Assembly (NCBI GenBank): GCA_017478185.1
Contig: JAFVEA010000009.1
Span: 434,527-498,526, forward strand
Length of the DNA stretch: 64,000 bases
Source of the DNA: Clostridia bacterium
GTDB taxonomy: Bacteria > Bacillota > Clostridia > Christensenellales > UBA1242
Direction of reading: 5' to 3'
Shown: piece after piece, positions 24,914 through 32,779 of the stretch
How the letters are laid out: each line of letters starts with the position of its first letter
How positions within the stretch are numbered: the stretch's first letter is position 1
Translations under genes and position numbers: made by a program
Notes under the pieces: model-generated
Seen by the model: only the letters and a program-made list of their open reading frames with translations
What the model was told of the DNA's origin: nothing
Database searches by the model: none

Positions 24914-26185
24914 ATGGGGAAAGTTAAAGAAATATTCAATGAAGAATTTTTTTATAAATATAAAACACGAAGATTGCCAATAAATCTTTTTATTTTAAGT
25001 GTTTTATTCTTTTTTGGTTGTTTTTTTGATTGGAGCACATATATCGTATTTCCCTTACTATTTGTTATGGTTTGTTTTGATGATGTTAAAAATGGTTTTA
25101 CCTATGTTGTTTATTCATTTCCATTTATTTTTATGGATGTTTATATAAGCGTTGTATTGTTTTTTATTTGCTTTTTTGTGGTTGTTTTTAAATATTATTT
25201 TTTAACTTATTTTAAAAATTTTGATAAAACAAAATTTGATAAAAAATTTCTTATATTAATTGCTATTTTTTTTATTTATTGTTTATTGCCAATAGGGGCA
25301 TATAATTTAAATAAATTGATAAGAATAATGCTATTTGCAGTAATTTTTCTTTTTTTAGGAATGTTTATTAAGGGTAAGGATATTTTAAGGCTTAAATATA
25401 ATTTAAGAATTTTAACAATTTCTTTAGGAGTTGCTTGTATTTTTGGATTAACTGCCTATATTTCACCTCACATAAGGGGGATGATAGAATTTACATTTGG
25501 CAGGTATCAGGCATTGTTTTATCAAACAAATGTGCTTGCTATGATATGTGAAATTATGAGTTCTATTTTTGCTTATTATATTATTTCAGGCAAAGCTTCA
25601 TACAAAGAATATATTTGTTTGGTTGCAGTATCGATTATGGGCTTAACAACAATGAGCAAGACTTTTTTAATTTTAATGAGTATTATTTATTTGTCTTTAT
25701 TTATTTATCTTTTAAAGAAAAACACAAGATTGGCTTTAATGATAATATCTTTTTTGGTTGTTGTTGTTGGAATTGTTATAATTTTAGGTTTTGATTATGT
25801 GAGTGATTATTTAAACAGGTTTTCTGGGGGGCACAAAAGTTTTGAAAATCTTGAAGATTTTTTAAATATTATAACAACTGATCGTTATTTTTTGTGGACA
25901 ATATATTTTGGCGATTGGGTTTCAAACCCCATAAATATGTTTTTGGGTGTGGGGCTTGGATGTCCATCTATTGATGGGAGAGGGCTGAGTCCACATAACT
26001 TATATTTAGCTATGTTTTATGAGCTTGGTTTTGTTGGTGGAATAATTTTTTGCTCAATTATTTTAAGTTTATTAATTAAAATTTTTATGAAATCCCAAAT
26101 AAATAAATGGGCAATTAGTGTTCCAGCGGTGGTGTTTACGCTTTTATTTATGGTTGAAGATACAATTTTTTACATATTTAGTTGA
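24914..26185 (+). CDS. O-antigen ligase family membrane protein (second Wzy/WaaL-like)
   Basis: A 423-residue protein with about 10-11 transmembrane helices. The outer loop region (about 295-350) contains FSGGHKSFENLEDF, TTDRYFLWTIYFGDW, then GVGLGCPSIDGRGLSPHNLYLAMFYELGFVGG. The G-x-G...S-P-H-N-x-x-L...E-x-G-x-x-G pattern is the O-antigen ligase signature. It may polymerise a different glycan or act on a different acceptor than the protein at 13423. The ATG follows TATGGGGAAAGT-type sequence with a weak ribosome site. A COG2426 gene begins 9 bp later. Confidence 0.75.
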   Translation: MGKVKEIFNEEFFYKYKTRRLPINLFILSVLFFFGCFFDWSTYIVFPLLFVMVCFDDVKNGFTYVVYSFPFIFMDVYISVVLFFICFFVVVFKYYFLTYFKNFDKTKFDKKFLILIAIFFIYCLLPIGAYNLNKLIRIMLFAVIFLFLGMFIKGKDILRLKYNLRILTISLGVACIFGLTAYISPHIRGMIEFTFGRYQALFYQTNVLAMICEIMSSIFAYYIISGKASYKEYICLVAVSIMGLTTMSKTFLILMSIIYLSLFIYLLKKNTRLALMIISFLVVVVGIVIILGFDYVSDYLNRFSGGHKSFENLEDFLNIITTDRYFLWTIYFGDWVSNPINMFLGVGLGCPSIDGRGLSPHNLYLAMFYELGFVGGIIFCSIILSLLIKIFMKSQINKWAISVPAVVFTLLFMVEDTIFYIFS

Positions 26186-26194
26186 GGAGAAAAT

Positions 26195-26839
26195 ATGGAA
26201 GCAATAACAAGCTTTTTTCATGATTTGTTTGGTAGCAATGTGGTGCTAGCAACAATAATTATTGCGATAGTTCCTCTCATTGAGCTTAAAGGGGCAATAC
26301 CTTTTGCAATGTCTGAAAGCTTGTGGGGAGAGGCGAGTTTAAGTTCTTGGCAAGCGCTTTTATATGCTTTTTTGGGTAGTATTATTGTTGTTCCAATTTT
26401 AGCTTTAATTTTTAAGCCAATATATAATTATATTAAAGATAAAAAGTTTTTCAAAAAGATTGTTCATTTTTTTGTTGGAGATATAGAAAAAAAATCTAGT
26501 GAGGTTGATGAAAAATCTCAAGGAAAAACAGACATAAAAAAGCTTTGGCTAAAAATTATAACTGTTGTTTTGTTTGTTGCGTTTCCAGTGCCTTTAACTG
26601 GAGTTTGGACTGGAACCTGTCTTGCTGTTTTGATGGGACTAAATTTTTGGCAAACACTTATAACGGTTATTGTTGGGAATGCAATTTGCGGAGTTATTGT
26701 GGCTTTTGTTTGTTCAATTTTTCCACAAGCAGCAACAATTCTTTTAATATTATTTTTGGGACTTATTGTTCTTGCATTAATTATAAAAATAATTTTGCAT
26801 ATAATAAAAAATAAAAAAGGAGAAAATCAAAATGTCTAA
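26195..26839 (+). CDS. COG2426 small multidrug export family membrane protein
   Basis: A 214-residue protein with about five transmembrane segments. The family landmarks are IIIAIVPLIELKGAIPFAMS near 25-45 (the P-L-I-E-L-(K/R)-G-A-I-P motif), FLGSIIVVP, and VAFPVPLTGVWTGTCLAVLMG near 130-150. PF06695 members are labelled small multidrug export proteins, but transport has not been established for most of them. A charged loop (KKSSEVDEKSQGKTD) divides the halves. The ATG follows GAGGAGAAAAT. The 3' end overlaps the PAP2 gene by 8 bp, so the two are probably translated together, possibly serving undecaprenyl-lipid metabolism (inference). Confidence 0.8.
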   Translation: MEAITSFFHDLFGSNVVLATIIIAIVPLIELKGAIPFAMSESLWGEASLSSWQALLYAFLGSIIVVPILALIFKPIYNYIKDKKFFKKIVHFFVGDIEKKSSEVDEKSQGKTDIKKLWLKIITVVLFVAFPVPLTGVWTGTCLAVLMGLNFWQTLITVIVGNAICGVIVAFVCSIFPQAATILLILFLGLIVLALIIKIILHIIKNKKGENQNV

Positions 26840-27515
26840 GAGTAATAAATATTTTATAATATCATCAATATTGTTTTGTTTGTTTATTTTGTTTACCATA
26901 GTTATAAAACTTGTTGGTGTTAAAGGGGTAGGGCCAAATGGGTCTGAAATCGGTTTTGCAGATTTAAATAAATCTTTTTTTGATAGCTTTGGAATAAATA
27001 ATGGAGCTAAAATTGTTAGTGAAATAATAGGATATTTTGCAATAGTTTGTGCATTGTTTTTTGTTGGACTTTTAATTTTTGAGTGGATTAAAAGAAAGTC
27101 TTTCAAACTTGTGGACAAAAACTTAATTGTTTTTTGTGTTATGTGTTTAATTTTGGCTTGCTTTTATATATTTTTTGAAATTGTTAAAATAAATTATAGA
27201 CCAATAATTGTTGATGGAGAGCTTAAAGCCTCTTATCCATCATCACACACAATGCTGATATGTTCCTTACTTGTTTTTTGTATGCTTAATTTTAAGTTTT
27301 ATGTTCAAAACACAAAAATTAGATACACACTATATGCGTGCTTTGCCAGCCTTGTTATAGTTGGAACAATTTGCAGGCTATATTCTGGAATGCATTGGCT
27401 AACAGATATTTTTGCAGGAGTTATTTTGAGTGGAGCATTATGTTTTTTGTTTGCTGGTGTTTTAAATTTGCTTTCAGAAAAAATAATACAAAAAAGTGAA
27501 GAATACAAAAAATAG
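26832..27515 (+). CDS. PAP2 family lipid phosphatase
   Basis: A 227-residue membrane protein with about six hydrophobic helices and the PAP2 motifs: KINYRP (a shortened K-x-RP motif), SYPSSHTM (PSGH-type motif, here PSSH) and CRLYSGMHWLTDIFAG (SR-x5-H-x3-D). Enzymes of this family remove phosphate from undecaprenyl diphosphate or phosphatidylglycerol phosphate at the outer membrane face. The location after a polysaccharide locus fits undecaprenyl-diphosphate recycling, but substrate is inference. The spacing K-x3-R-P is shorter than the usual K-x6-R-P. The ATG follows AAAAAGGAGAAAATCAAA. Confidence 0.85.
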   Translation: MSKSNKYFIISSILFCLFILFTIVIKLVGVKGVGPNGSEIGFADLNKSFFDSFGINNGAKIVSEIIGYFAIVCALFFVGLLIFEWIKRKSFKLVDKNLIVFCVMCLILACFYIFFEIVKINYRPIIVDGELKASYPSSHTMLICSLLVFCMLNFKFYVQNTKIRYTLYACFASLVIVGTICRLYSGMHWLTDIFAGVILSGALCFLFAGVLNLLSEKIIQKSEEYKK

Positions 27516-27533
27516 TTTTAATAGCATTTTGCT

Positions 27534-27561
27534 TGACTTAATTTTGTTTTATTCATATAAT
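27534..27561 (+). promoter_or_regulatory. Promoter of the 54-residue protein gene
   Basis: TTGACT (27534-27539), 16 bp, TATAAT (27556-27561), 31 bp before the ATG. Confidence 0.7.
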
Positions 27562-27592
27562 TTAATAAATAAATTTAAAGGAGTTTTGTTTT

Positions 27593-27757
27593 ATGGAATT
27601 TGAAAATAAACAACCAGAAAAAAGTGAAGACATTGAAAAAATTTTAAAAAAATATACTAAAAAAGAGCAAGAATATACGCCTAATCGTGATGGTGAATTT
27701 TTATGGCGAGACAAAACAAACGGGGCAAGAATGCCTAAGGATGAAATGGGATTTTAA
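27593..27757 (+). CDS. Small hydrophilic protein (54 residues)
   Basis: An open frame with a consensus promoter, AAAGGAG 8 bp before the ATG, and a strong terminator directly after the stop, so it is a self-contained gene. The product is charged: a helical EDIEKILKKYTKKEQE half followed by YTPNRDGEFLWRD and GARMPKDEMGF. The last part, with W, R-D and G-F, looks conserved-like rather than random. No cysteine, signal peptide or membrane segment. Not recognised. Confidence 0.65.
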   Translation: MEFENKQPEKSEDIEKILKKYTKKEQEYTPNRDGEFLWRDKTNGARMPKDEMGF

Positions 27758-27761
27758 TAAC

Positions 27762-27794
27762 AAAAAAGATTGAGCATAAACTCAATCTTTTTTA
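27762..27794. terminator. Bidirectional terminator between small gene and enolase
   Basis: AAAAAAGATTGAG pairs perfectly with CTCAATCTTTTTT around CATAAA. T-tracts on both strands allow it to serve the convergent enolase gene as well. Confidence 0.9.
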
Positions 27795-27806
27795 ATATTA
27801 TATTAT

Positions 27807-29096
27807 TTATTTTATTTTTGGAGAGAAAACGGCGGTTTTTCCAAGTTCTTCTTCAATTCTTAAAAGCTGATTATATTTTGCAACTCTGTCGCTTCGAGAT
27901 GGGGCACCAGTTTTGATTTGTCCGCCACAAGTTGCCACAGCAATATCTGCAATATATGAGTCTTCAGTTTCTCCGCTTCGGTGAGAAATAATAGTGTTAA
28001 ACCCTCCGTTTTTAGCCATTTTTATGGCATCCAAAGTTTCAGTAACTGTTCCAATTTGGTTTAATTTTATAAGGATTGCATTGGCTGATTTTTCTTGAAT
28101 TCCTTTTTTCAAAATTTTAGTGTTTGTAACAAATAGGTCATCGCCAACAATTTGGATTTTCTTTCCAAGCTTTTGAGTGAATTTTGCCCAAGAAGCCCAA
28201 TCTTCTTCATCAAAGCCATCTTCAATAGAGATGATAGGGTATTTTTTGATTAAATCTTCATAATACGCTAAAAGCTCTTTAGCGCTAAAAAGCTTGTCTG
28301 TTTTCCAGAAATAATATTTTCCGTCCTCGTGAATCTTTTTTGCTTCATTAAACATTTCAGAAGAGGCAACATCTAAAGCTATATGAAAATCTTTTCCAGG
28401 TTTATAGCCAGATTTTTCAATTGCTTTAACAATATATGAAAGAGCCTCTTCGTCTTTTTTGAAGTTTGGAGCAAATCCACCTTCATCACCAACAGCAGTG
28501 GCATAGCCATCAGCTTTTAAAACAGATTTAAGAGTGTGGAAAACTTCGTCACACCATCTTAAGGCATCAGAAAAAGTTTTTGCGCCAGTTGGCATAATCA
28601 TAAATTCTTGAATATTTAAGTTGTTGTCTGCGTGCTTTCCACCATTTATAACATTCATCATAGGAACAGGAAGCTGTCTGCCTTTTCCGATATACTTAAA
28701 CAGTGATTGCTTTTTGCTGTTTGCTCCAGCTTTGCAAACGGCGAGTGAAACGCCCAAAATTGCGTTTGCTCCAAAATTTGCTTTATTGTTTGTTCCATCA
28801 AGTTCAAGCATTTTTTTATCTATCTTTTTTTGGTCATAAACATTCATTCCAACAATTTCTTTTGCTATTTTTTTGTTAACATTGTTAACTGCTTGCAAAA
28901 CAGATTTTCCAAAATAAAAATCTTTTTTGTTATCTCTAAGCTCAATTGCTTCTTTGCTCCCAGTTGATGCTCCTGATGGCACAGAAGCTCTTCCAAAAGC
29001 TCCACTTTCAGTGTAAACATCAACCTCAACGGTTGGAGTTCCTCTTGAGTCTAAAATTTGCCTTGCTTTTATTTTTGTAATTTTGTCTATAGTCAT
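27807..29096 (-). CDS. eno: Enolase
   Basis: Enolase interconverts 2-phosphoglycerate and phosphoenolpyruvate in glycolysis. The 429-residue protein begins with [20 protein letters not shown] and continues with [15 protein letters not shown], the loop covering the active site. [64 protein letters not shown] and [15 protein letters not shown] follow, all canonical catalytic or magnesium-binding segments. The ATG follows AGAGGTGAACTT. It is a single-gene unit on the minus strand, not in a gap-pgk-tpi operon. Confidence 0.97.
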   Translation of the reverse strand: MTIDKITKIKARQILDSRGTPTVEVDVYTESGAFGRASVPSGASTGSKEAIELRDNKKDFYFGKSVLQAVNNVNKKIAKEIVGMNVYDQKKIDKKMLELDGTNNKANFGANAILGVSLAVCKAGANSKKQSLFKYIGKGRQLPVPMMNVINGGKHADNNLNIQEFMIMPTGAKTFSDALRWCDEVFHTLKSVLKADGYATAVGDEGGFAPNFKKDEEALSYIVKAIEKSGYKPGKDFHIALDVASSEMFNEAKKIHEDGKYYFWKTDKLFSAKELLAYYEDLIKKYPIISIEDGFDEEDWASWAKFTQKLGKKIQIVGDDLFVTNTKILKKGIQEKSANAILIKLNQIGTVTETLDAIKMAKNGGFNTIISHRSGETEDSYIADIAVATCGGQIKTGAPSRSDRVAKYNQLLRIEEELGKTAVFSPKIK

Positions 29097-29250
29097 AAGT
29101 TCACCTCTTTTTGTTGTTTATGTTTTTATTATATACCAACAAGCATTAAATTTCCAAACAAAATCACAAATTTTTAAAAAATTGTTTGTTTTACTTTATT
29201 TTTTGGGCTCAATATGTTAATATATCATTATATATTTTAAGGAGAAGAAA

Positions 29251-30444
29251 ATGAATATACTAGATGAATTAAAAGAAAGAGGACTTGTTAAACAAATAAT
29301 ATATGAGGAAGATTTGCGCAAATTGTTAGACAAAGAAAAAGTTGTGTGTTATATGGGCTTTGACCCATCGGCAGACAGTTTGCAAATGGGAAATATTGCT
29401 GCTTTATGCTTACTTTTAAGAATGAAAAAAGCGGGGCATAAGCCTATTGCCTTAATTGGTGGAGCAACAGGAAGAATAGGTGACCCAACAGGCAGAAATG
29501 ATATGCGTCCTCAAAAAACAGAAGAACAATTAAAACACAATTTAAGTTGCTTCAACAAGCAAATAAAAGAGTTTTTTGCATTAAATGGCGAAGAAATCAC
29601 TATTGTTAACAATGATGACTGGACAAGCAAACTCAGTTATTATGATTTTTTAAATGAAATAGCAATGTATATGTCTGTTAACAAAATGCTTGCAAGTGAA
29701 TGTTTTAAGGCAAGAATGGAAAATGGATTAACTCTTGCTGAATTTGCTTATATGCCAATGCAAGCAAATGATTTTTTAGAGCTTTTCAAAAAGTATAATT
29801 GCGTTGTTGAGTTTGGTGGTGATGACCAATGGGCAAATATTATTGCGGGAGTTGAACTTGTAAGGAAAAAAGAGGGTGTCCCAGTCTATGCTGCAACAAC
29901 CCCACTTTTAACAAAAGCTGATGGAACAAAAATGGGCAAAAGTGCTGGTGGAGCTGTTTGGGTTAGCAGAGAAAAAACCAGCGATTATGATTTTTATCAA
30001 TTTTTTAGGAACACAGAAGATGTTAAAGTTGAAGAGATGTTTAGGGTCTTAACACTTCTTCCATTAAAAGAGATAAAAGAAATTTGTTCAGGAACAGGCA
30101 GAGCATTAAATATGGCAAAAGAAAGGCTTGCTTATGAAGTTACAAAACTTGTGCGTGGCGAAGAAAGTGCCAAAAAAGCCCAAAGTGAGGCAAGAGCAAA
30201 CTTTGGTGGAAACACAGAAGAAATGAAAGCAATTCAGTTTGAAAGAAAAGAGGTTTCAAACATTTTAGACCTTTTAATAAAAGCAAAAATGGCATCATCA
30301 AAAGGCGAGGCAAAAAGGCTTGTTGACGGCAAAGGTGTTAAAGTTGATGATGAAGTTATAGAAAGTTATGATTTTCCACTCATAAAGAATGAGTTTGTTT
30401 TGCAAAAAGGTAAAAAATCAATTCAAAAAGTGAAATTAGTGTGA
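29251..30444 (+). CDS. tyrS: Tyrosyl-tRNA synthetase with altered HIGH motif
   Basis: Class I synthetase charging tRNA-Tyr, 397 residues. Seen in order: GFDPSADSLQMGNIAAL, where the HIGH signature reads Q45-M-G-N48; LIGGATGRIGDPTGR; FGGDDQWANIIAGVELVRK (tyrosine and tRNA binding); KADGTKMGKSAGGAVW (KMSKS loop); and a C-terminal S4-like domain (SKGEAKRLVDGKGVKV). Some clostridial TyrRS already lack the first histidine (TVGH), so this is a further step on a known theme. The ATG follows TAAGGAGAAGAAA. No T-box leader was found in the 154 bp upstream. The stop overlaps the next start (TGATG). Confidence 0.94.
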   Translation: MNILDELKERGLVKQIIYEEDLRKLLDKEKVVCYMGFDPSADSLQMGNIAALCLLLRMKKAGHKPIALIGGATGRIGDPTGRNDMRPQKTEEQLKHNLSCFNKQIKEFFALNGEEITIVNNDDWTSKLSYYDFLNEIAMYMSVNKMLASECFKARMENGLTLAEFAYMPMQANDFLELFKKYNCVVEFGGDDQWANIIAGVELVRKKEGVPVYAATTPLLTKADGTKMGKSAGGAVWVSREKTSDYDFYQFFRNTEDVKVEEMFRVLTLLPLKEIKEICSGTGRALNMAKERLAYEVTKLVRGEESAKKAQSEARANFGGNTEEMKAIQFERKEVSNILDLLIKAKMASSKGEAKRLVDGKGVKVDDEVIESYDFPLIKNEFVLQKGKKSIQKVKLV

Positions 30445-31040
30445 TGGAAACATTTTTATCAGTTGATTGTGAAAAAGTTTTAAAAAATGAGATTATAGAA
30501 AAGAAATCTCGTTTTTTAAGTTTTGCAAAATACGTAAAAAGCAGTGTTGAGGCTGAAGAGTTTTGCCGTGAAATTAAACAAACTTATAGTGACGCCAAAC
30601 ATGTTGTTTTTGCTTATAGGCTTTTAAACACCAGCAGGTTTAGTGATGACGGCGAGCCAAGTGGAACGGCAGGAAAACCAATTTTGCAACTTTTAGAAAA
30701 AATGAATGTTTATAACATTGTTGTGGTGGTTGTTAGGTATTTTGGTGGAATAAAGCTGGGTGCGGGCCCACTTTTAAGAGTTTATTCTTCTAGTGCCAAA
30801 GAGGTTTTAAACGACTTGTGCGTTTATGAAAAATGTTATAAATCCAAGCTTAAATTAACTTTTCAAGATTTTGAAAAGCTTTTAAAAATGACTTTAAAAG
30901 AAAAAGTTAAAACAGAAAACATTGTTTTTTCAGATAATGTGAGCCTTGACATAATTTATGCAAAAAATGTTAATCTAAATTTGGGTGAAGAAATTTCAAA
31001 AACTGAAGTATATTATTCTTTTGGAGATAAAAATGAATAA
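30444..31040 (+). CDS. yigZ: YigZ/IMPACT family protein
   Basis: A 198-residue protein with the UPF0029 (IMPACT) N-terminal domain: EKKSRFLSFAKYV, SDAKHVVFAYRL, SDDGEPSGTAGKPILQLL (the D-D-G-E-P-S-G-T-A-G-x-P signature), VVVVVRYFGGIKLGAGPLLRVY. A ferredoxin-like C-terminal domain (DUF1949 type) covers about 130-195. E. coli YigZ structure and eukaryotic IMPACT suggest a translation-related role; the bacterial function is not settled. The ATG overlaps the tyrS stop as TGATG; a GTG three bases earlier is in frame but less likely. It overlaps recX by 8 bp. Confidence 0.9.
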   Translation: METFLSVDCEKVLKNEIIEKKSRFLSFAKYVKSSVEAEEFCREIKQTYSDAKHVVFAYRLLNTSRFSDDGEPSGTAGKPILQLLEKMNVYNIVVVVVRYFGGIKLGAGPLLRVYSSSAKEVLNDLCVYEKCYKSKLKLTFQDFEKLLKMTLKEKVKTENIVFSDNVSLDIIYAKNVNLNLGEEISKTEVYYSFGDKNE

Positions 31041-31662
31041 AAAGTCTGTTATAACAAAACTTGGCGATGGCAAAAACAGAGCAAAAAGAATTGCTGTTTA
31101 TGTTGATGACAACTTTGTTTGTTTTTTAGATGCTTTCACAATTTTTAAATATAAGTTAAATGTTGGAAGTGAGATAGATTTAGAAAGCTTGCAAAAAATT
31201 CAGGCCGAAAGTGAAACGGCAGGGGCGTTTGATTTGGCAATAAACTATTTGTCTAAATATCAAAAAACAGAAAAAGAAGTTTACAATTATTTAAAATCAA
31301 AAGGTTATTTAGATGAAGTTTGCCAAAAAGTCTTAGAAAAAGTTAAAGAATATAAATATTTGGATGACAAAATTTATGTTGAAAACTTTTTAAGAAACAG
31401 CAAGGGGCGTATGGGCATAAACAAAGTTAAGCAAACACTTAAGCAAAAAGGCATAAGTGATGAAATTTTATCTAACATTGAACTAAATTCTGATTTTGAT
31501 GAAATAAAAAATATTGCATTAAAATATTTAAAAAACAAGGAAAAAACAAAACAAAATTTACAAAAATGTGCAAAGTTTTTGCTTGGGCGAGGCTTTGTGT
31601 GGAGTGAAATTTTTCCAGTTATAAAAAGTTTGGGGGTGAGTGAAGATGAGAGTTGGGAATGA
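31033..31662 (+). CDS. recX: RecX family regulatory protein
   Basis: RecX binds RecA filaments and modulates recombination. The 209-residue protein is made of the three-helix repeats of the family: DLAINYLSKYQKTEKEVYNYLKSKG, then YLDDKIYVENFLRNSKGRMGINKVKQTLKQKG, and a final ALKYLKNKEKTKQNLQKCAKFLLGRGF. An N-terminal extension (1-60) with VYVDDNFVCFLDAFTIFKY is common in Firmicute RecX. The ATG, preceded by TTGGAGATAAAA, lies inside the last codons of yigZ. The 3' end overlaps acpS. recA is not in the window. Confidence 0.85.
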   Translation: MNKKSVITKLGDGKNRAKRIAVYVDDNFVCFLDAFTIFKYKLNVGSEIDLESLQKIQAESETAGAFDLAINYLSKYQKTEKEVYNYLKSKGYLDEVCQKVLEKVKEYKYLDDKIYVENFLRNSKGRMGINKVKQTLKQKGISDEILSNIELNSDFDEIKNIALKYLKNKEKTKQNLQKCAKFLLGRGFVWSEIFPVIKSLGVSEDESWE

Positions 31663-32017
31663 TATTGTTGATGTTAAGCGCTTTTTAGAACTTGTTTCAA
31701 ACAAACGATTTTTAGATAGAGTTTTTTTGGAAGATGAACAACAAAACATATTAAGCCAAAAAGACAAACAAAAAAGGGCAGAGCGAATGGCGGGAAGGTT
31801 TTCTGCCAAAGAGGCAGTTGCCAAAGCTTTGGGGCTTGGGATTTCTGGCGGTGTTGATTTTTTAAGTATTTGCATTTTGCCCGATGAATTTGGAGCTCCA
31901 AAAGTTAAATTAAGCGGAGAAGCTTTAAATGTTTTTAACAAATTAAAAGCAAAAGAAATTGAACTTTCAATTTCAAACACAGATAGCTTTGCCACCGCTG
32001 TTTGTGTGATAATATAA
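31646..32017 (+). CDS. acpS: Holo-[acyl-carrier-protein] synthase
   Basis: AcpS transfers 4'-phosphopantetheine from CoA to the acyl carrier protein. The 123-residue protein opens with VGNDIVDVKRF (metal-binding D in D-I-V-x-(V/I)) and contains RMAGRFSAKEAVAKALGLGI (the W/R-F-x-x-K-E-A signature). It ends with ELSISNTDSFATAVCVI. The usual S-I-S-H reads S-I-S-N here. ATG at 31646 is preferred over an in-frame GTG two codons upstream because GGGGGTGAG stands about 8-9 bp before the ATG. The gene overlaps recX by 17 bp, so four genes (tyrS-yigZ-recX-acpS) form one coupled unit. Confidence 0.9.
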   Translation: MRVGNDIVDVKRFLELVSNKRFLDRVFLEDEQQNILSQKDKQKRAERMAGRFSAKEAVAKALGLGISGGVDFLSICILPDEFGAPKVKLSGEALNVFNKLKAKEIELSISNTDSFATAVCVII

Positions 32018-32047
32018 TTGTATATTAACAAAAAAATTGCAGAAATT

Positions 32048-32077
32048 AAAAGAAGATTAAGTTTATCTTCTTTTTTT
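32048..32077 (+). terminator. Terminator of the tyrS-acpS unit
   Basis: AAAAGAAGAT pairs with ATCTTCTTTT around TTAAGTTT-like loop, followed by seven T. Confidence 0.8.
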
Positions 32078-32109
32078 GTTTTAAATTTATTTTTAGGGGG
32101 AACATTATT

Positions 32110-32334
32110 ATGCAAGGTGATTTCAAAAATCTAAAAAAAGAGCTTTCGTCAAAAAAAGTTAACAATTTGCCTCAGTTTAAGCATATTAAAGCTATTGATA
32201 GCAATAAACTAAATAAGCAAGAACAAATATGCGTTTTGGATGATTTGCAAGACTTTTTGAGTTGTTCTTTTAGCGATTTTTGTGATTATGAAAAATGGTT
32301 GGAGGAGTTTGGTGGACGAGATAAAAAGAGGTGA
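32110..32334 (+). CDS. Small protein upstream of mazF; candidate antitoxin of unknown family
   Basis: A 74-residue hydrophilic protein. The first 45 residues are lysine-rich ([15 protein letters not shown]); the last 30 are acidic and aromatic ([28 protein letters not shown]). No ribbon-helix-helix or AbrB/MazE pattern is evident. An A+G-poor spacer with AGGGGGAACATTATT precedes the ATG. Its 3' end overlaps the mazF-type gene by 23 bp, and the toxin ribosome site (GGAGGAG) lies within its coding sequence. This is the usual layout of antitoxin-toxin pairs. An acidic C-terminal tail that wraps MazF is a feature of MazE, so an antitoxin role is a reasonable inference but not shown. Confidence 0.6.
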   Translation: MQGDFKNLKKELSSKKVNNLPQFKHIKAIDSNKLNKQEQICVLDDLQDFLSCSFSDFCDYEKWLEEFGGRDKKR

Positions 32335-32662
32335 GTTATATTTTGCTGATTTATCGCCAGTTGTTGGAAGTGAACAAGGTGGCGTTCGTCCTGTTTTGGT
32401 TGTTCAAAATGATGTTGGAAACAAATATAGCCCAACAGTTATTGTGGCAGCAATAACAAGCAAAATAAACAAAGCCAAGCTCCCCACACATATTGCTTTA
32501 AGTGCCTATACATATGGTTTAGAAAAAGATTCGGTCATACTTTTAGAACAAATAAGAACGCTTGACAAAAGTAGGCTTAAATATAAGATTGGGGGAATAT
32601 CTCCGGCGCTTATGAAAGAAGTTGACAAAGCGCTTTTAATTAGTTTGGGCTTTTTTGAATAA
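32312..32662 (+). CDS. MazF/NdoA-type endoribonuclease toxin
   Basis: A 116-residue PemK/MazF-fold mRNA interferase. It reads [33 protein letters not shown], then [26 protein letters not shown] and [20 protein letters not shown], closely matching the chromosomal Firmicute EndoA (NdoA) pattern. The conserved R in G-V-R-P and T in A-A-I-T are the expected catalytic residues. The start is GTG at 32312 after GGAGGAGTTTG; a longer frame upstream reads through the antitoxin candidate and is not needed. NdoA usually has a ribbon-helix-helix partner next to alr; neither is present here. Confidence 0.88.
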   Translation: MDEIKRGELYFADLSPVVGSEQGGVRPVLVVQNDVGNKYSPTVIVAAITSKINKAKLPTHIALSAYTYGLEKDSVILLEQIRTLDKSRLKYKIGGISPALMKEVDKALLISLGFFE

Positions 32663-32721
32663 TTTTAAATGTTGATGCTTTTTATGCTATATTATAAATT
32701 TTTTAAATTTAAGTTTTGGTA

Positions 32722-32750
32722 TTTACTTTTAATTTTTTTTATGTTACAAT
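32722..32750 (+). promoter_or_regulatory. Promoter of the GLUG-repeat surface protein gene
   Basis: TTTACT (32722-32727), 17 bp, TACAAT (32745-32750), 29 bp before the ATG. Confidence 0.55.
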
Positions 32751-32779
32751 TATTTAAAAAGTAAGGAGAAAAACTTTTT

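Noticed and set aside
26545-26814. 89-codon cysteine- and tyrosine-rich frame inside the COG2426 gene
   Set aside because: It is the +2 frame of a clear membrane protein gene; the Cys/Tyr/Asn pattern is what such a shift produces. No ribosome site.
29097-29250. T-box riboswitch before tyrS
   Set aside because: The 154-bp gap has no T-box motif, no long stem I and no terminator; only an A+T-rich leader with a ribosome site.
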